DNA from: Purpureocillium takamizusanense
Taxonomy: Eukaryota > Ascomycota > Sordariomycetes > Hypocreales > Ophiocordycipitaceae
Direction of reading: 5' to 3'
DNA length: 64,000 bases
NCBI RefSeq assembly: GCF_022605165.1
Contig: NC_063069.1
Location: 5,456,001 to 5,520,000 of the forward strand
Shown here: positions 1 through 12,718 of the stretch, in pieces
Layout: every line of letters begins with the position of its first letter
How positions within the stretch are numbered: the first letter of the stretch is position 1
Program-made: the position numbers and the translations under genes
Notes under the pieces: generated by a model
What the model was told of the DNA's origin: nothing
The model's input: only the letters and a program-made list of their open reading frames with translations
Databases searched by the model: none

Positions 1-1254
1 GAGTGAACCGCTGGGGGTGCGGGGGTCATCTGGAGCTTCTGCCGGAGAACGAGGCCTGCAAGCGTCACGGACACTGCGTACGGATAGACTCCAGAGAAGC
101 TTCATTTACATACATATAACTCGTAGCGTCTGCATCGTCCTCGATCATCTTGTCATCTCATGTTTAGACCTTCAAGAGACTCAGTAGAAGTGTCTCTAGA
201 CAGGATCAAATGCATTTACACGGCTCTCAGTCGTTCTCAAATCGTTCACGTCCCCTGTCCCGCCTACCGTTACAACGTTACAAGGGTCAAGCTCTCTAGC
301 TGCCCCTACCTCTGCAACGTTCCCGGCCTGACGAACCTCCAACTGAGGGGAAAGCGAGGGGCGCTGAAGTGGGCGGACTCTATCTTGCGCTGACGTCAAA
401 GCGTTGCCGCGGACCGCCCTGAGCCTGACATCTCAGCACTCGTGTTCTCATCGCAACAAGATTCGCCCATGTAGCCGACATCGGTTCCAGCGATTACGCG
501 CAGTCACTCGAGTTCCACTTGGGCTGGTTAAATCATCGTCAGCGCCTTTATTCCATGCCAGCATTGAACCGAAGAACGAACGATGTTACAATGGCACGAT
601 GGAGTCCGTATTGGCGTCGCTACCGCAAAGCCCTGTCGAATACGTCGTCCGCGTCGGCCAGGTCGTGACAGCCGACAGCCACGTCGCGCCTCTTGCATAG
701 GTGGCTGCGGTGATTACGCTGGAAACTGCGTGCCCATGAGTTTGAACCTTGCCGACAAGTTGGGAATCACAATTGAGAAGTTGGGCATGGGTTGATGCCG
801 TCCATCCTCAAGGTGCGGGGGGACCGTCTTACAGCTCCGGCGTTCTCTTCGCAACCATCACCCACCTTCAAGCCCCCCTTACCTCCCCAACATGAACAAG
901 CCACCCCCAGAGCTCCTGCGCCGTCTTGGCCAGACTCCACCACCATTGATCGATGTCCTGGGCGCGGCAGGGACAACGACGATGGCCTCATTTGCTCTCG
1001 GTGCCGAGGCTACTGCTTGTCCCACTGGATTGCGGCGTGTCGTGGCTCGTGTTGCGCGACAGGCTCGATCCCCGTTTCGGCAATGCCCGCGCTTATAGTG
1101 GATTGTCGAAACCGCATTGCCGGGGGCCAAACATATTGCTTCTTTAAAAGATGGCGCTGCCGTGATTCGATCAACCTGCGCACACCGGCAATTTCTCCTC
1201 ATTCATGTTGGGTTCCTCAGCGTTCCTGTTGACGCGTGGGCCATCTTCAACACT
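1..1254. other. Upstream region without a recognised gene
   Basis: Mixed-composition DNA. Several short open frames exist on both strands, but none has a recognisable motif, a convincing start or a splice pattern. The last part is the presumed promoter and 5' leader of the P450 at 1255. The frame of that gene stays open upstream to 1117, but only through a TTG start, so I treat it as leader. Confidence 0.5.
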
Positions 1255-2837
1255 ATGCAGCCCATCTTGGGGCAGGCAATGACCTGGCCGGCGTTGTTGG
1301 GTTGTCTGGCCACCGTTGTGCTTGCTCGCCTGGCATGGCTGCTCGCATATCGCTTGTACCTGCATCCCCTGGCCTCGTACCCCGGGCCTTTTCTTGCGAA
1401 GGTCACTGGCCTGTACAGCCTCGTCATCATGCTGGCAGGGAAAGCCACCAGCAGCCGTTACGAATGGCACAAGCAATACGGCACGGTGGTTCGCACGGGA
1501 CCGGACGAGCTGTCCTTCGCCGACGAGGCCTCCATCAAAGACATCTACGGCCAGAGCTCCAGTCCCTGCCACAAAGACGCGCGGTTCTACAAGGGAATCA
1601 AGCTGAACATTGCACACTCCGTCTTCACGACCGTGGACCGCGGCGAACATGCCCGGATGCGCCGTCTGCTCGCCCACCAATTCTCCGCCGCTGGCGTCAG
1701 CCAGTGCGTCGGCGACATCAACGCCAAGGCGAGGCTGTTCTGCGAGAGGATTCGCTCCGCGGCACAGCCCGTCGACGTCCATGGCCTGACGCACGACTTG
1801 TACCTCGACATCATGAGCCAGCTCAGCTTCGCCAAGTCCTTCGACCTTCTCGGTGGAAAGAACAGCGACGACGCCCGAGACATGGAGGCGTACTTTAGCA
1901 TCGCGCCTCTGTACGGCATGTTCCCTTTGGCAAAGTATTTGCCGTTTGGCGTATTTGCGGCGGCGCAGGAGGCAAGGCCGCGCATCGTGCAGTCCGTGCG
2001 GGCTTGTATAGACGACTTTCGTGAGCGGATTGCCTCGGAGGATGTGGACACGGGGGGCCTGTTGCGACAAATGATGGAAGCCCAAGACTCTGAGGCCTCG
2101 GGCAGCGAGGTTGCGGGCGCCGGCACCAGCACGAACAAGTCCTTCTCCGATGCAGAGCTCATCGAGAATGCCGTCTTATTCCTCCAGGCGGGGAGCGAGA
2201 CAACCGCCACTACTCTCATCTACCTCATCTACGAGGTCGGCATCAGACCCGCGGTATACGCTCGGCTGGCAGAGGAGGTTCGTCGATCCTTTCCGGACAA
2301 GTCTGTGTCGCCAGACCTGGAAACCACAATGAATCTGGTAAGCGGTAGACCCGTGCCGACGGCAGGCAGACTTTGCAGCGTCGCTGACGAGTCGCGATGC
2401 AGCCGTATCTAAACTGCGTGATTCAAGAAGTCCTACGCCTACGAGGCCCGGCATCTGCGAGCGCGCCTCGCATCTCACCAGGAAAGATCATTGCTGGAAG
2501 ATACGTGCCACAGGGAATCGGCGTCAGCAGCCAGCCCTACTCGACTCAGCGCGACCCTACTGTCTTTCCCGAACCCCTGGAGTTCACACCGGAACGATGG
2601 GAGAATCCCACTGCCTCGATGAAAGTGATGCAACGGCCATTTCTCTCTGGGCCACGTAATTGCATCGGGATGCATCTCGCCCGGGCGCAACTCGCTCTTA
2701 CAGCATGTGCGCTGTACCAGCAGTTCGACATTGACGTGGACCGTACCCGTACAAACGACGATATGATGAAACTAGAAGGTTTGGGACTCCAGGGCCCCAA
2801 GGGAAAACAACTTTGGATATCCGTGAAACCATCATGA
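1255..2837 (+). CDS. Cytochrome P450 monooxygenase, CYP65-like
   Basis: Haem-thiolate monooxygenase, expected to be anchored in the ER and fed by a P450 reductase. Two exons, 1255-2337 and 2403-2837, flank a 65-nt GTAAGC...CAG intron in phase 0, giving 505 residues. The ATG at 1255 is preferred because it starts directly before the N-terminal membrane anchor (about residues 9-30) and the proline-rich LHPLASYPGP hinge. The I-helix AGSETT lies at residues 312-317, the K-helix ExxR at 370-373 (EVLR), and the haem loop F441-LSG-PRN-C448-IG matches FxxGxRxCxG. TPERW fits the PERF-like region. All key residues are intact. The sequence style resembles the CYP65 clan (for example trichothecene C-15 hydroxylases), which often serve secondary metabolism, but no biosynthetic core gene is nearby and the substrate is unknown. 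The next gene is convergent, about 300 bp downstream, with nothing recognised between them. Confidence 0.9.
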
Positions 2838-3145
2838 GCTGGAAGCTTTCCGCGGAACTTCATGCTTTCAAGTTAACTGGCGACGGGATTGCATTTGAGA
2901 TGGCCATATTGAGGCCTCTTTGTGAGGCGCAACGGGATACACGCGGCTGCGAAACGCATCCAAAGTCGTCTCATAGGGGTGACAGCCTCACAATATCACT
3001 GCCAACACTCCAGGGCCAATCAACCAAGCCAAAGTATGCATCAAATGGCATCACTATACGAAAGCGGACGAGAGCCCATGAAAAATGAATGCTTGTCGCG
3101 TATGCCAGTCGTAGCTTCAAAAACTTGGCCTGATCCAACGTCGTC

Positions 3146-5189
3146 TCACTGTAGACCAAACGCGAAGACGATTCCAATAGCAAAAAGCACCATAGCAAGT
3201 GACTGGCTCGTCTGCGACGCGGCGCTCCTCGGAGGGGGAGGAGCCCCTGAGCCTCCGGGCCCGGAGTTGTTGGCTTTGCGATCGTACGCCAGCGTGGCAT
3301 TGGCCCAGGCGTAATCGCCGTACGGGGCTGCGTCTACCTCACAGACGAACCCCTTGGCCGGCAGCGTCCTGTTGTGCCAATACGCGACGGTCTGCTGAAT
3401 TGTACACACCGACTGTTGGGCCAGGGTTGTGTGCTAATAAGTTCCGGGTATCAGCCAAGTTTTCTTCTACAACACACGCACTGCTATGACGAGTACTCAC
3501 GCCAAAGCCATTCACGACGAGCATTCCACTCCCTTCAAACCCGGCGCTGACGTTCTGAGCCGACCGGATCGGGGTGTGCCCGTCGTACCTGTTCGTGGCG
3601 AAGAGGATCGGGTTCTTCGTCTTGGCCTGGAAGTTGCCCGCGTATGCCCCGACGGCTTGGGACTTCCACTGCCCGCACGTCATGCTGAGGTCGGTGTCCG
3701 TTCCGTCCATAACCTTGGTTATCTTGGACAGCTTCTCCTGGACCGGTCGGAAATCGTCTAGCGACTTGAACCGAACGGTTCTGTCCCCGCAGTGAATGGC
3801 GTAGAGCGGCGGGTAGCTGAAAATGGACTCGGTCAATCTTTCTACCAGGGCTTTGTATCATTCGCTGAACGATGATGTCTGGGTTCGGTTGGCGGCTATC
3901 TGCGCCAATATCGCGCCCAAAGCCGTCCACGAGTTTGGGCCATAGACGGCGTATGCGGAGAAGCCACGCATGGTAGCGTACGTTAGAGGGGAGCTCCCGT
4001 TCACCTGAATGGGGTTGGTCTTGAGATGCTCCGTCAACTTCCAGGCGGCATCCTCGAGCTGTTCGCCGGTCAGGTTTGCTCCAGCCATGGGACAAAGCGT
4101 CGTTCCCGCCTTGACGCAGCTGAGGAACACCTCGGAGAACACCCGGTCTGCGTCGGACCACTCCTCAAAGTCGCTGTCCCCAAGTATTGGTTAGCTTCGT
4201 TTTCCACGCCTGGCCCGTCGATGTAATACGACGTACGCAGGCGAATGGTAATAGTCGTGGACATTTTGCACGCCGTCTAGGATGATCTTGTCAACTCTGT
4301 CGGGGAACACGGACGCAACTGTGGCGCCCAGGGTGGTGCCGTATGAAAAGCCTGATGAGTAGGATATTGTGCATCAGCAGACGACCTGACTACAATCGGA
4401 TTTGAAGTCTGGAGCAGTACGTACCCCAGTAGCGGAGCATGCCATCCTCGCCCAGCGCATCAACAACGCTGATGAGGTCTCGAGCGACAGACCCAGTTCC
4501 GAGAAAGGGCTGGGTCTTGTTGTGCGCTGCGTAGCAGGTCTCGGCATTGGTCGTCGCCTGCTTCCACATTTGCGCCAAGCTCGTCTCAGAAGCGTCGTAC
4601 CACATGCTTGAAGCGGCAAGAAATTTCTCTTTAGAAGCCTCGGTACGGTAACACACTTCAGGTATGGTATTGCCGGTGCCACTGCCCACTGTCGTCAGTC
4701 ATCTCGTCGCATCGCGAAGGCAAGCAGTCGGGGTGTTCAAACACTCACCGGGGATCAAACGCCGCGAGATCATACTCGCCACCGCTAAGACTGAAAATTC
4801 CCGTCATCAGTGGCCGTGCTACTCGTGAGCAAGCACTCCCATGGGACATGGGAGTACATACACTTGCAGCAGGCCTCCTTGCTAGCCCAGGCTGGTTCGG
4901 CCGTTGGAGCCGGGGCCTCCAAAGTTGATCAGAATGGTGCCCCTGGCGGGCTGTACCTTTGCCTCGATCCTGGCGATTTGGAGCCTGATGGTCTCCTTGC
5001 TGCTAGGCGTTGTGTAGTCGAGGGGGACGGTAAAGTCCGCGCACTCGGTAGGGAGCGTCGTGTTGACAATCGTTTGGTTGCAAGGGCCCCATTGTATCTT
5101 TGCGTCTGCCCGCGGATCCAATCGATGAGACACGCTGGCGGACGACACGGCTGCGACGGACAAGAAGGAGATGAACGACTTGCAGCCAT
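3146..5189 (-). pseudogene. TAP-like secreted alpha/beta hydrolase (S33 type), broken
   Basis: Homologue of fungal tripeptidyl-aminopeptidase-like alpha/beta hydrolases. Minus-strand exons can be joined through five good GT-AG introns at 4791-4861, 4682-4748, 4352-4424, 4174-4236 and 3434-3500. They give an N-terminal domain with NFGGPGS, then EYDLAAFDPRGTGNT, the nucleophile elbow GFSYGTTLG, an acid region (FATNRYDGHTP), the catalytic His in NGFGHTTLAQ, and a C-terminal hydrophobic tail after a Gly/Pro/Ser linker that looks like a GPI-anchor signal. Two stops interrupt the frame: TAG at 4882-4884, where family context suggests Gln (CAG to TAG, a RIP-type change), and TGA at 3858-3860. The start is also unclear. 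The best ATG (5187-5189) is one base out of frame with the signal-peptide-like stretch that follows. No alternative splicing I could find avoids both stops. It lies only about 0.3 kb from an AT-rich block. A sequencing error at one position cannot be excluded. Confidence 0.75.
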
Positions 5190-5460
5190 TGCGAAGAGGT
5201 ATGTCAGATGGTGCACGCTTTTCTTTGTCGACCCTTAGCAGCTTGGTAGACGGCGACGGGATGCTCTTTATGGCATTTCGGCCTCGCGGCCTCCAAGCAG
5301 CGGGCTATCGCTTTGACAGCTCTTAGGGAGAGAACGCACAGCCGCTGTGCAGCCTCTGAACAAGGAAACATCCATATCGCGCGGCGGTGCTACCGCCGAT
5401 CGCGCACCGCCAGAATCGAGGATTGAGTGAGTGGCTGCCATGGGTATCATTCACGGGATG
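5190..5460. other. Transition zone, no gene seen
   Basis: Ordinary-composition DNA between the broken hydrolase and the first AT-rich block. It would hold the hydrolase promoter. No open frame with recognisable content was found. Confidence 0.4.
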
Positions 5461-5847
5461 ACGTGAGATCTAACCCTTTTTAACCTGGTTTACGGCACTA
5501 GAGCGAGCTAAGGCTATCGAGTGCTGAGCTCACCTCAGCCCCCAATAGGGATCTAACCCGACCTATGCTACCCCATAAAAGCTGACCTCTACTCTACGGC
5601 ATGGGTTAGGGGGGCATAGGTTAGCTTTTTTAATATACCTATATATATAATTACTTTAAGCGAATGAACTAGTTTTAATTATATTTTATCTCGATTATAG
5701 ACTAATTTATTAAAAGGAAAAAAATACGTAATATAATATTAATTAAAATTAAATATAAGGATAAAAATATATAAGTTATTAATATTATATTATATTTAAT
5801 ATTATTAATTAAGCTATAAAGCTTAAAGATTATAGCCTTTTAATAAT

Positions 5848-5884
<37 letters not shown>

Positions 5885-6470
5885 CTTATATAATAAATAA
5901 ATACTAAATTATAGTTTATATAAGTTAATAATATAATATAATAATAAGAGTTAAAACTATTATTTATAAGTTATTATATAATACTTAAGTAATTAAAATT
6001 CATTTATAGCTTATTTTAAATTAACTTTATATACCCTTAAACTTAAGATATTAAAATATATTAAAATATAGCTTAAATTTATTTCTATTTAATTTAATAT
6101 TTATAATATAAAAGTTTAAGAGGACAAGCTTTTTAAAACTTATCGTAAAAGATAAATATAAATAGCAATAAGAAATCGCTTATAACTCTATATCCCGCTA
6201 ATAAGTATAAAGCTTTAATAAAAGAGCGCCTTTAAGCTAATAAGATACTAAATAGTATTTATTTTTAAATAAAGATATACGCTAATAATAATAGGGTAAA
6301 GGAAATTACTATTAGCGCTTACTATAGCTACTTATAGGGAACCCTTTACTATATAGTTATCCTAAAGTTATCTTTATATATTAGATTTATTAGCTTAGTA
6401 TATCCTATACCCTAATAGGGGCTTTAGCTTTAAGCTTATAGATATTAAATAATTATAGGTTATAGGTTAT
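5461..6470. repeat. AT-rich, RIP-degraded repeat block 1
   Basis: Composition collapses to A, T and a few GC, GG or CC steps from about 5640. CA and TG dinucleotides are almost absent, as expected after saturating RIP. It includes a (TA)n run near 5850-5878. The first 180 bp (5461-5640) keep more GC and contain partly repeated CTAACC/GGTTAG-like words, possibly an eroded element edge. No coding motif is legible. Confidence 0.8.
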
Positions 6471-6980
6471 AGGCTGCTACTATTCTTGTTTAGGGCATAT
6501 CGATAGAAAAAGGATCTGCGCAACGGAGCAAGACGCGCAATATTTAGCGGAATGAAACCATTACTTATCAATCTTGTGCGAAGGGATGGCATTGAAGGCA
6601 TTGGGGGCTTGTGAGAGATCCGGGACAAGCTTAACATGTGTGCACGAGTCCATTCCTTAACTGCCTGAGGCAGCCATTGAAAGTGGAACAGGAGCAAGCC
6701 AACATCGACGCGCACCTCACGGGGTACGAGGCCCTGTTAATGATAGTCAGGGGAGATGTCAGCCTAAGTATTTTCTATCCTTTGTCTTGTTGCGAGTGCC
6801 GTTGTTCATACCTGCGATCGTAATGGTATGACCAGGCTCCCAGTTCTTGAGCGGGTGTTCGATTCTATCCCTGAGCCTGAAAATGTCTGGTATTATATGG
6901 AATGTCCAGACTTAACCCTCTAATACTACCATTTGCCCACGATCGAATCATTAAATAGTGTGCACGAATCAATACAATCA
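6471..6980. other. Island edge downstream of the kinase-like gene
   Basis: Normal-composition DNA. Two short antisense frames (about 60-80 codons) show no recognisable motif. It presumably includes the 3' untranslated region of the kinase-like gene. Confidence 0.4.
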
Positions 6981-8024
6981 TCAAACACCCAAGAACTCAA
7001 AGATCTTTCTCACAGCCAGCTCATCCCCTTCTATAGTCCCGCTCAACTCCTGTTCAACCCAACCATCTGTCCATCCACCTCCAAAGTCAATAATCCATGC
7101 ATCGTCGGTATCATGGTCAATGAGCACATTGCCGGCTTTGCCATCACCCCAAGTGATACCGATTTGGTGCAGCAGATGAACTGTTTCTTGGACCTGCAAG
7201 GCCCACTTTTTCCTCCGTGCCTCGGCAATCGATGATGTCGTTTCTATATCTCCAAGATTAGACAGCTCTGAGCCGTCCTCAGAGGGGACATAGTCCTCTA
7301 GGAACCCAATGATTCTCCCGTCATCTGGTGTATGCACTAGGCCTCGGAGTTTCGGTACACGGAGGGCATCCGCGTATTGTGAGGTGGTAATCTTCAAGAG
7401 GGTGGTGAGTTCCCTCTGCGCGGAGTCCGCTCGTAAGTCGTTCCCAACCTTGGAGCACATTTCTTGACCGTTTACTAAAACACGGGCAATGTAACCATCG
7501 CCGAGTAGCTTTTCCAGAACACGAATATCTTTGGTCGAGAATTTGGGCAGATTCGTGCCCTCGCCAATTGTGAGATGGAACGGCTGCTCCAATGGCTCCG
7601 GTGCTGGCCTATTTTCAGACGGGGAATGCTTGGCCGTGAGAATCAACCTTGTCGTGTTGTCCAGAGTCCGAAAACGAAAGGTGTACTCTTTTGGGAAGAG
7701 AAGAGAATGAAGGTCGGATGGCGCAGAGGTACTGATGACCGGACGAGGGGCAAGTTGATCAAAAATTGGCCTTCCGGCTTCGACAATGGCGTCTAGGATC
7801 TGCTCAGACATTGCCTCCTCCTCGTCGCAGTCCTCGACAATGCATGCGGCGTTGTATTTTTCGATCAGGGAATCTTCTATCGCGTTTCCCGTGGCAGAGG
7901 GATCGAGGTGGACGACTAGACGTGCGTCGTTCCAGCGAATTGACAATGAGATGCGGTCCCCACATCCACTAGAGACCTCCTCGAGATAATGGAGGCTCAT
8001 CGCGCTGGTGTGTGTGAAGGCCAT
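6981..8024 (-). CDS. Atypical protein-kinase-like protein
   Basis: Intact intronless frame of 347 residues starting at the ATG at 8022-8024. The C-terminal third carries a degenerate kinase catalytic loop (WGDGKAGNVLID, about residues 292-303, in place of HRDxxxxN) followed by IIDFGGGWTDGWV, which supplies the DFG metal-binding motif. The N-terminal half has no clear domain, but the middle (about residues 160-250) would correspond to a reduced N-lobe. Many filamentous ascomycetes have small orphan kinase-like proteins of this kind. Whether they phosphorylate protein or a small molecule is not known. The gene sits alone on a roughly 2-kb normal-composition island between two RIP-degraded blocks, yet shows no stop or frameshift. 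That suggests it is single-copy and under selection. Confidence 0.8.
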   Translation of the reverse strand: MAFTHTSAMSLHYLEEVSSGCGDRISLSIRWNDARLVVHLDPSATGNAIEDSLIEKYNAACIVEDCDEEEAMSEQILDAIVEAGRPIFDQLAPRPVISTSAPSDLHSLLFPKEYTFRFRTLDNTTRLILTAKHSPSENRPAPEPLEQPFHLTIGEGTNLPKFSTKDIRVLEKLLGDGYIARVLVNGQEMCSKVGNDLRADSAQRELTTLLKITTSQYADALRVPKLRGLVHTPDDGRIIGFLEDYVPSEDGSELSNLGDIETTSSIAEARRKKWALQVQETVHLLHQIGITWGDGKAGNVLIDHDTDDAWIIDFGGGWTDGWVEQELSGTIEGDELAVRKIFEFLGV

Positions 8025-8439
8025 CGTGTGGCATATACTGAATGGATTGTGGATTATGTCGGGCTCACAGTGAGGAGCAAAGGAATCATGTGGTGCCCTT
8101 ATTGTACAGGTGGAAAGCTGCCCGCTTTAAACCACGAAGAAATGCGGAGTTAGAGCGCGTTTGGGATGACGCTTGAGTTTTTGTTCCTTGAAATTGCCAA
8201 GGCGCTAATTTACCCGAAGTACCGCCCCCTAAGATACGTACCTTAAAGTTCAGGAATGACCGCGCGCCAAAACTTTAACCAATAAAGAACATGCATTAAA
8301 GAATTTCCCAGCCCAACATGACAATCACCTTGCCGGAACAGGTAAAGGATGTTTCAGGAGCCGCCGTAGCGGGCCACCCTACTCCTACGGTGTCCCAGGG
8401 ATTATCCTACGGTGCTTAACTGCCTAATTAAGCATGTCG
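8025..8439. other. Upstream region of the kinase-like gene
   Basis: Presumed promoter of the kinase-like gene. Composition is normal up to about 8440 and then changes to AT-rich. No other gene seen. Confidence 0.4.
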
Positions 8440-8859
8440 GATTAATCCTAGACGCGAGGTATATCGGGATACCTTATCTTTATATATATTTAGCTACGGA
8501 ATAGAGGTACCGTATATTAATGCGTAACCTAAAGATACTTATAACGTAAAGGGGGGCGTTAATTATAACGCTAATACGTTAAGATTGTAATAAATATAAG
8601 ATTTATTAAGTATTAATACTATTAATAACTTTAATATTAGCTTATACCGCTTATAACGAATATATATAGACCTAGACGGGGAATTAAGTTATATATATAA
8701 CGTGCCTAAATTATAGGGTATTAAAGCCTATCTTATTAGCGAATTAAAAGCTTAAACTTATAAGCTTTAATCTTATTATAATCTTAAATATTATTACTTT
8801 TCTATATTAATCTTACTATCGCTATTCTTACTTAATTACTAATTAAGATTAGCGTAATA

Positions 8860-11800
8860 CTTTATAATTCCTAAAGCTTCTCTTTTAGTTACTTAAGAGG
8901 TAGTAATAATATTAACGAAGAGCTAACGAGCCGTTAATACTATATAGAGTATAAGGTAATAAATAGATCTATCTATAAAGAGTACTATAAATATATCTAA
9001 TATAACTTTTATTACTTTAATACTTACTTTAAAGGAACGAATATAAGTAATATAAGCTTATATCGAATAGCTTAAAAAATTAAAAGCCTTATAAAATAAA
9101 GAAAGGGAATTATAATATTCTCTAAAAAGAATAAGGAAATATAATATAATATTATTAAGATATAAATAAAGCGCTTTTAAATTATCTAACTATAATATTA
9201 AAGTTAAAATTATTAATATCTTAAAATTAAGTTACTTTATTAATTTATAATATTAAGAAGATTAATTTAAAGATATAAAATAAGTATTTATAAGTATATT
9301 TAAGAAGTATTAATAAAATAAAAAATAGATTATCTTTACTTTAAATTATATATATCGTAATAATTAAGTAAAATAAGACTATTTCTTTAACGATTAAGAA
9401 AAAAAATAAAGAATTTAATTAAAGATAATTTAAGATAAGCTTAAAGACTAAACTTATATATTACTTTAAGATTTAATTAACTATAAAGCTATATTTATAG
9501 CTTTATATTAAAGGGTAGTATAATAAAAATAGTAGTTTTTAATTAAGTTTAATATTTACTTTAATTTAATAGAGAAATATTTTAAATATATTAGCGAAAT
9601 AAATTATATATTTACTTTCTTTAAGAAGTTATATTTAAAGCTTTAAAGATAGATTAATTTATAGACTTTAATCGAAAATAAGATATATAAAGTAATAATA
9701 TAAATTACTTAATAAGTATAAGATTCTATAGATTATTATATAAAGAGAAAGGAGGCGCCTATAAGGAATACTTATTATATATTTAAGTTTTAATAGTAAT
9801 TTAAAATAGGGAGACCTTAATAAAGTAATTAAGGTATACCTTTTATTACTTTAGTAATAAAGCTTAATATTATATTAATATAATTTATACTTAAGGCTAT
9901 AAATTATAATATTTAATTATAAAAGTAAAGACTATTTTTATAAGCTTATTTAAAGCTATAAAAGATTATAGACTATATTATATAGTAGGGAAACTATAAG
10001 TAACTAAAGTAAGCGCTTATATTTTAGTCTTTATTCCTTTAAAGTAAGCGATATAATACCTTATTATATTAATAGCGATTAATAATTAAAATAAGGTCTA
10101 AATAAATATAATATTTAATACTTATTTTAAAGTAGACTTTATTAATATTAAATTTATATAGTAATATTAGCTATAAAAAGTTAAGGGGAATTCTTTAATT
10201 TTATTTATATTTAAAAGATTATATATTCTTTAATATAAAGCTTAAAAAGTACCTCTTACTATAAAAAATAATAGAAAATAAAACTAAAGGTTTATTCGCT
10301 ATTATATTATTATTAATAAAGACTTAAAGATAAAAAGATACTTTATATTTTTAAGTATATTTATATTAATAAAATAGTAGATCTTCTTTACTTTAGCGGA
10401 TTAAAAATAGTAATTTAAGTATTAATAAATTAATATAAAGATCTTAAAACTTAAAAAGTTTACTTAAAAGTATTAAAACGAAGTTAAGGTATATATTATA
10501 ATAAGGGACGATAATTTAATATTACTTTAAGATTTAAAAAAGAAATTAATATTAAATCGAAAATAAATAAATAATAATTTACCTTTTAAATTAATAAAGT
10601 ATAAAGATATCTTTAATATTATTTACGTTAATATTTTATTATTTTATAAATTAATTAATTATATAATTAATTTTATATTTAATATAATACTTCTTTATAA
10701 ACCCCTTTATTTATTTTTATAAATAAAGCTATAAGAATTATAGAATTATATTTAAGAAAATTAAGTTAATAAATAAATCTAACTTTTAAAGAGCTTAATA
10801 AATATATTAATCTTTTTTATATTAGAAAAGGATAATAAATTATAATTATATATAAATTACTATAGACTTAATAGTATTTTAATAAAGAATCGCTATATAT
10901 TACCCTTTATCTTTAAGATTATAAATTATTATAAAAGAGCTTATTATTTCTTAAAGATTAATATTAAAGATATTTATTATTATATTTATATTTAAGAAAG
11001 TAATAAATAAAAGATTATATTTAATATTTATTATAATTATTTTAAGTATTTAATAATATTATTTAAGCTTATAAATATATTAATTACTTTTTAAAATTAT
11101 ATTTATAAAGTATTATAAAAGCTAATTAATATTATTTATATAATATACTTAAATAATATCTTTATTTTTTTAAAAATATAAAAAGAATATATTTAATACC
11201 TTTAATAAATCTTAATATATATATATATAAAGTAAAATTATATATTAATTTAAATAAATATACCTTTTATTAATAATTTATTAAGTTCTTTAAGTTTATT
11301 TTATTAATTAAAGGTATTTTAATAAATCTTTATTAAGTAATCGCTATTATTAAATAATAAAAACTTAAGACTTATTAAGAAATTTAAGTCTTTTTAAGAT
11401 TTTATAATTTTTATTAATAATTTATTAAGTAATATTCTTAAATTATAGCGCTATTAAATATATTACTTAAAGGTAATAAAGATAGTAAGAAATTTAAGAA
11501 AGTAAATTTAAATATTAACGATAGGGTAATATTTTATAAATTATAAATTACTTTTTAAAAGGTACCTTTATTATAATATTTTAATTTAAATAAATTAATA
11601 TATATAAAAATTAATATATTAAACTTTATAATAGCTAAGATCTTATCTTAATTTAATAATAAAGAATATTAATATTTAATTAACTTTTAGTTTTATAAAT
11701 TTATTAATTAAGAAATAAATTATAAAACTTTAAATAAAGAGTTATTTATTATTATTAAATTATTTAAATATTAGCGATATTATATTAAAAGAATAATAAT

Positions 11801-12000
11801 TTTAATAAAAATATTATTAAATTATTAAAATCTATAAACCTTTATAAAATAAATAAAGTTAAATAAAAAATAAGTATATTAATATTTATTATTTACTTTA
11901 TTTAACTTTATTATTAAATATAAATTAAATAAAAATAACTTAATAAATAAGCTATTAAAAAGGCTAAATTATAAAGGTAAGGTACCTTTAAATATTAATC
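8860..12000 (+). mobile_element. Degenerate Ty3/gypsy relic, chromovirus-related
   Basis: Plus-strand relic of the same family as the element at 27-35 kb. The segment near 8866-8990 aligns by eye with the sequence just inside that element's 5' LTR (shared TTCCTAAAGC and following words). Reverse-transcriptase remnants lie at about 10,850-11,170, including YRLNSILIKNRY and an IYIIYLNNIFIFL box in place of YLDD. RNase H remnants lie at about 11,600-11,990 (NYKTLNKELFIIIK, then NNLINKLLKRLN). Stops are very frequent. No integrase was found before the foreign LTR at 12,334, so the element is truncated or interrupted there. Ends are approximate. Confidence 0.65.
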
Positions 12001-12333
12001 TATTATTAAACTTTTAAAAAAGGATAATAATAATTTAAAAAGTTATTATATATATAATATATTAAATAAAAAAGGGGCTATAACTTTTAACCTTTAAAGA
12101 AGATTAATAGTTTAATATAGAATTAAAGGTAAACTTATAAAGCTTAAGCTTTTAAGTAAAAAATAAAATAAAGTAGAATTTAGCCTTTATTTATACTTAA
12201 GTAAAGTAAGCTATATTTATAAAAATAAAGATCTTAAATAATATAGATTTAAAAGTATTATATTAATAAGAAAAAGCATAAGAAAGAACTATAATAAAAA
12301 GAGATAAAGGAAAGGGGGGCCTAAAAATAAAAA

Positions 12334-12718
12334 TAGCTAAGGGTAAAAGGAGCTATAAAGATAAGACTATAAGGATAACTATAAAGGAAGGAAGCCTTTT
12401 TAGTTAAAGAGGATATACTATACCTCTTTAATTATAGCCGATAATACTTACTTTTTTACCCTATTTTTATACTTTAGATATAAGTATACTTTATTAATAT
12501 AAATATCTCGCGCTATTATAAATTACTATATAGTTTTATATACTATTATAAATATAGATATTTAATACTTAAGACTATTTAATTAAAGCTTAATAGCCTT
12601 TTTACTATATTAATATATTAATATATAAGAGTCCTTATATTATAATATATTAAATAAAGATAAAAAAAATATAAAGGGAATATACTTTATAATTTAATAT
12701 CTTTCTTACCTTAATATA
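12334..12718 (+). repeat. LTR copy 1 of the ~385-bp LTR family
   Basis: A 385-bp sequence found again at 21,722-22,107 (one extra G) and 25,130-25,514. It starts TA (TG in the least mutated copy) and ends ...TAATATA. Copies 1 and 3 also share their left flank, including a purine-rich AAAGGAAAGGGGGG tract, from about 12,270 and 25,065. So these two lie next to the same internal sequence. Confidence 0.8.

Noticed and set aside
1171..2085. 304-codon minus-strand frame
   Set aside because: Lies wholly opposite the intact P450 exon and has no recognisable motif. It is a shadow frame.
3858..3860. Programmed stop-codon readthrough of the TGA in the TAP-like gene
   Set aside because: The following bases (TAC) do not match the known CTA readthrough context, and a second stop lies upstream. 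Gene decay is simpler.
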